DNA of 6,754 nt from Acidobacteriaceae bacterium UBA1795. Its GTDB lineage: Bacteria > Acidobacteriota > Terriglobia > Terriglobales > Acidobacteriaceae. Position numbers and translations under genes: made by a program. Below the pieces are notes generated by a model, which ran no database searches, was not told the DNA's origin, and saw only the letters and a list, made by a program, of their open reading frames with translations. Positions 6,278 to 6,754 of this stretch are shown here, in pieces; positions within the stretch are counted from its first letter, which is position 1, and each line of letters opens with the position of its first letter. The stretch is from positions 33,300 to 40,053 of the forward strand of contig DCFV01000011.1 in NCBI GenBank assembly GCA_002314435.1, in the 5' to 3' direction.

Positions 6278-6465
6278 TGTTCACAGCGCACAAGCTTCGG
6301 CAATCTTTGGCACCTTCTTGCTAGGCGCCTGCATCCATGCATACGTAGGACTTGTGTCCCCACCTTACCAACGAGCCCGGCGCCTGGATGTGAAGATCCG
6401 GCTGCAAACGGGTTCAGGGCCCTTTCACAAACAGCGCGGCCCGTGCCGCACAGTACAATCCGAAC

Positions 6466-6472
6466 GGAGGAG
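6466..6472 (+). promoter_or_regulatory. Ribosome binding site of the superoxide dismutase gene
   Basis: GGAGGAG lies eight bases before the ATG at 6481 and is the strongest Shine-Dalgarno in the window. It fixes the start codon. Confidence 0.8.
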
Positions 6473-6480
6473 ATTCCCCA

Positions 6481-6754
6481 ATGGCGTACACCCTTGCCCC
6501 GCTGCCTTACGACTATGCAGCACTCGAGCCGTTTATCGACGTCGAGACCATGCATCTGCACCACGACAAGCATCACCAGGCCTACATCAACAATCTGAAC
6601 GCCGCGCTCGAGAAGTATCCCGAGCTGGCAGCCAAGAGCGTCGACGACCTGATCCGCGATCTGAATGCGGTCCCCGAGGCCATCCGCACCGTGGTGCGCA
6701 ACAACGGCGGCGGGCACGCCAATCACTCGTTGTTCTGGACCGTGATGGGACCCA
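6481..6754 (+). CDS. sodA: Superoxide dismutase, Mn/Fe family (N-terminal part)
   Basis: Converts superoxide to hydrogen peroxide and oxygen, probably in the cytoplasm since no signal peptide is seen. The first 91 codons are present; the gene runs off the right edge, and full-length members are about 200 residues. The N terminus MAYTLAPLPYDYAALEP matches E. coli SodA closely. The metal-ligand region HLHHDKHHQAYINNLN carries His27, and GGGHANHSLFW carries the second ligand His82. The GGGHANH form is typical of Mn or cambialistic enzymes, while Fe enzymes usually have AAQVWNH; the remaining metal-discriminating residues and the last two ligands (DxWEH) lie beyond the window. It is transcribed away from the pentose phosphate cluster and need not be co-regulated with it. 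The start is secured by GGAGGAG eight bases upstream. Family certain; Mn specificity likely. Confidence 0.95.
   Translation, partial: MAYTLAPLPYDYAALEPFIDVETMHLHHDKHHQAYINNLNAALEKYPELAAKSVDDLIRDLNAVPEAIRTVVRNNGGGHANHSLFWTVMGP

Larger units (their letters stand above)
6154..6480. other. Divergent intergenic region between GH15 and superoxide dismutase genes
   Basis: These 327 bases separate two genes transcribed away from each other and should hold both promoters. I see no convincing small gene, tRNA or riboswitch. Visible elements are a TTGACT-based promoter candidate for GH15, a perfect 8-bp inverted repeat at 6235-6277 whose loop contains TAAAAT (6253-6258), paired direct repeats at 6311-6331 and 6361-6386, a GCGGC/GCCGC hairpin (6436-6449), and TACAAT (6454-6459), a -10-like box for the superoxide dismutase gene. 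No good -35 element matches either TAAAAT or TACAAT. No clear Fur-type box was recognised. Confidence 0.6.

Noticed and set aside
6212..6598. Plus-strand open frame overlapping the superoxide dismutase start
   Set aside because: It runs into the superoxide dismutase gene in a different frame, its translation shows no family features and no ribosome binding site supports it.
6154..6726. Upstream extension of the GH15 reading frame to an ATG at 6726
   Set aside because: The extra codons run antisense through the superoxide dismutase gene and its promoter region, and the translated stretch has no GH15 character; conserved GH15 sequence begins just after the GTG at 6153.
1..6754. CRISPR arrays, insertion sequences, tRNA or rRNA genes, toxin-antitoxin or defence genes
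   Set aside because: Looked for and not seen; nearly all of the window is explained by metabolic genes and short gaps.

Overview
The window is a GC-rich bacterial chromosomal segment with densely packed genes. It holds five genes in a row on the minus strand and one divergent gene on the plus strand. Reading the minus strand in transcription order, these are a family GH15 glucoamylase-type glycosidase (3706-6153), transketolase (1592-3592), ribose-5-phosphate isomerase B (1049-1516), a HAD-superfamily phosphatase (324-935), and the first 99 codons of a short-form 6-phosphogluconate dehydrogenase that runs off the left edge (1-299). On the plus strand, after a 327-base divergent intergenic region, a Mn/Fe superoxide dismutase begins at 6481 and runs off the right edge.

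The organism is most likely an acidobacterium (Terriglobia-like). This rests on my recollection of the GH15 N-terminal block, the combination of gene types and a degenerate 7-nucleotide tandem repeat between genes. It is inference, not a database match. The non-standard features include a GTG start without a visible ribosome binding site (GH15) and a possible NAD preference in the 6-phosphogluconate dehydrogenase.

The minus-strand genes form a plausible carbon-flow unit. The GH15 enzyme would release glucose from alpha-glucans or malto-oligosaccharides, apparently in the cytoplasm because no signal peptide is visible. After phosphorylation and oxidation by enzymes not in this window, 6-phosphogluconate dehydrogenase would give ribulose 5-phosphate, RpiB would convert it to ribose 5-phosphate, and transketolase would shuttle two-carbon units back to glycolytic intermediates. 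The HAD protein resembles sugar-phosphate phosphatases such as E. coli YihX and could trim a sugar phosphate in the same pathway. Gaps between the genes are 113, 75, 113 and 24 bases, so co-transcription is likely but internal promoters are possible. The strongest candidate control element is a 22-bp AT-rich near-palindrome in the gap before transketolase.

Nothing here looks like a new defence or mobile system: I see no CRISPR array, transposase, tRNA or rRNA. The points worth a second look are mostly small: the repeat and hairpin between tkt and rpiB, the operator-like palindrome, the altered motif II of the HAD protein, the cofactor fingerprint of 6-phosphogluconate dehydrogenase, and repeats upstream of the superoxide dismutase.
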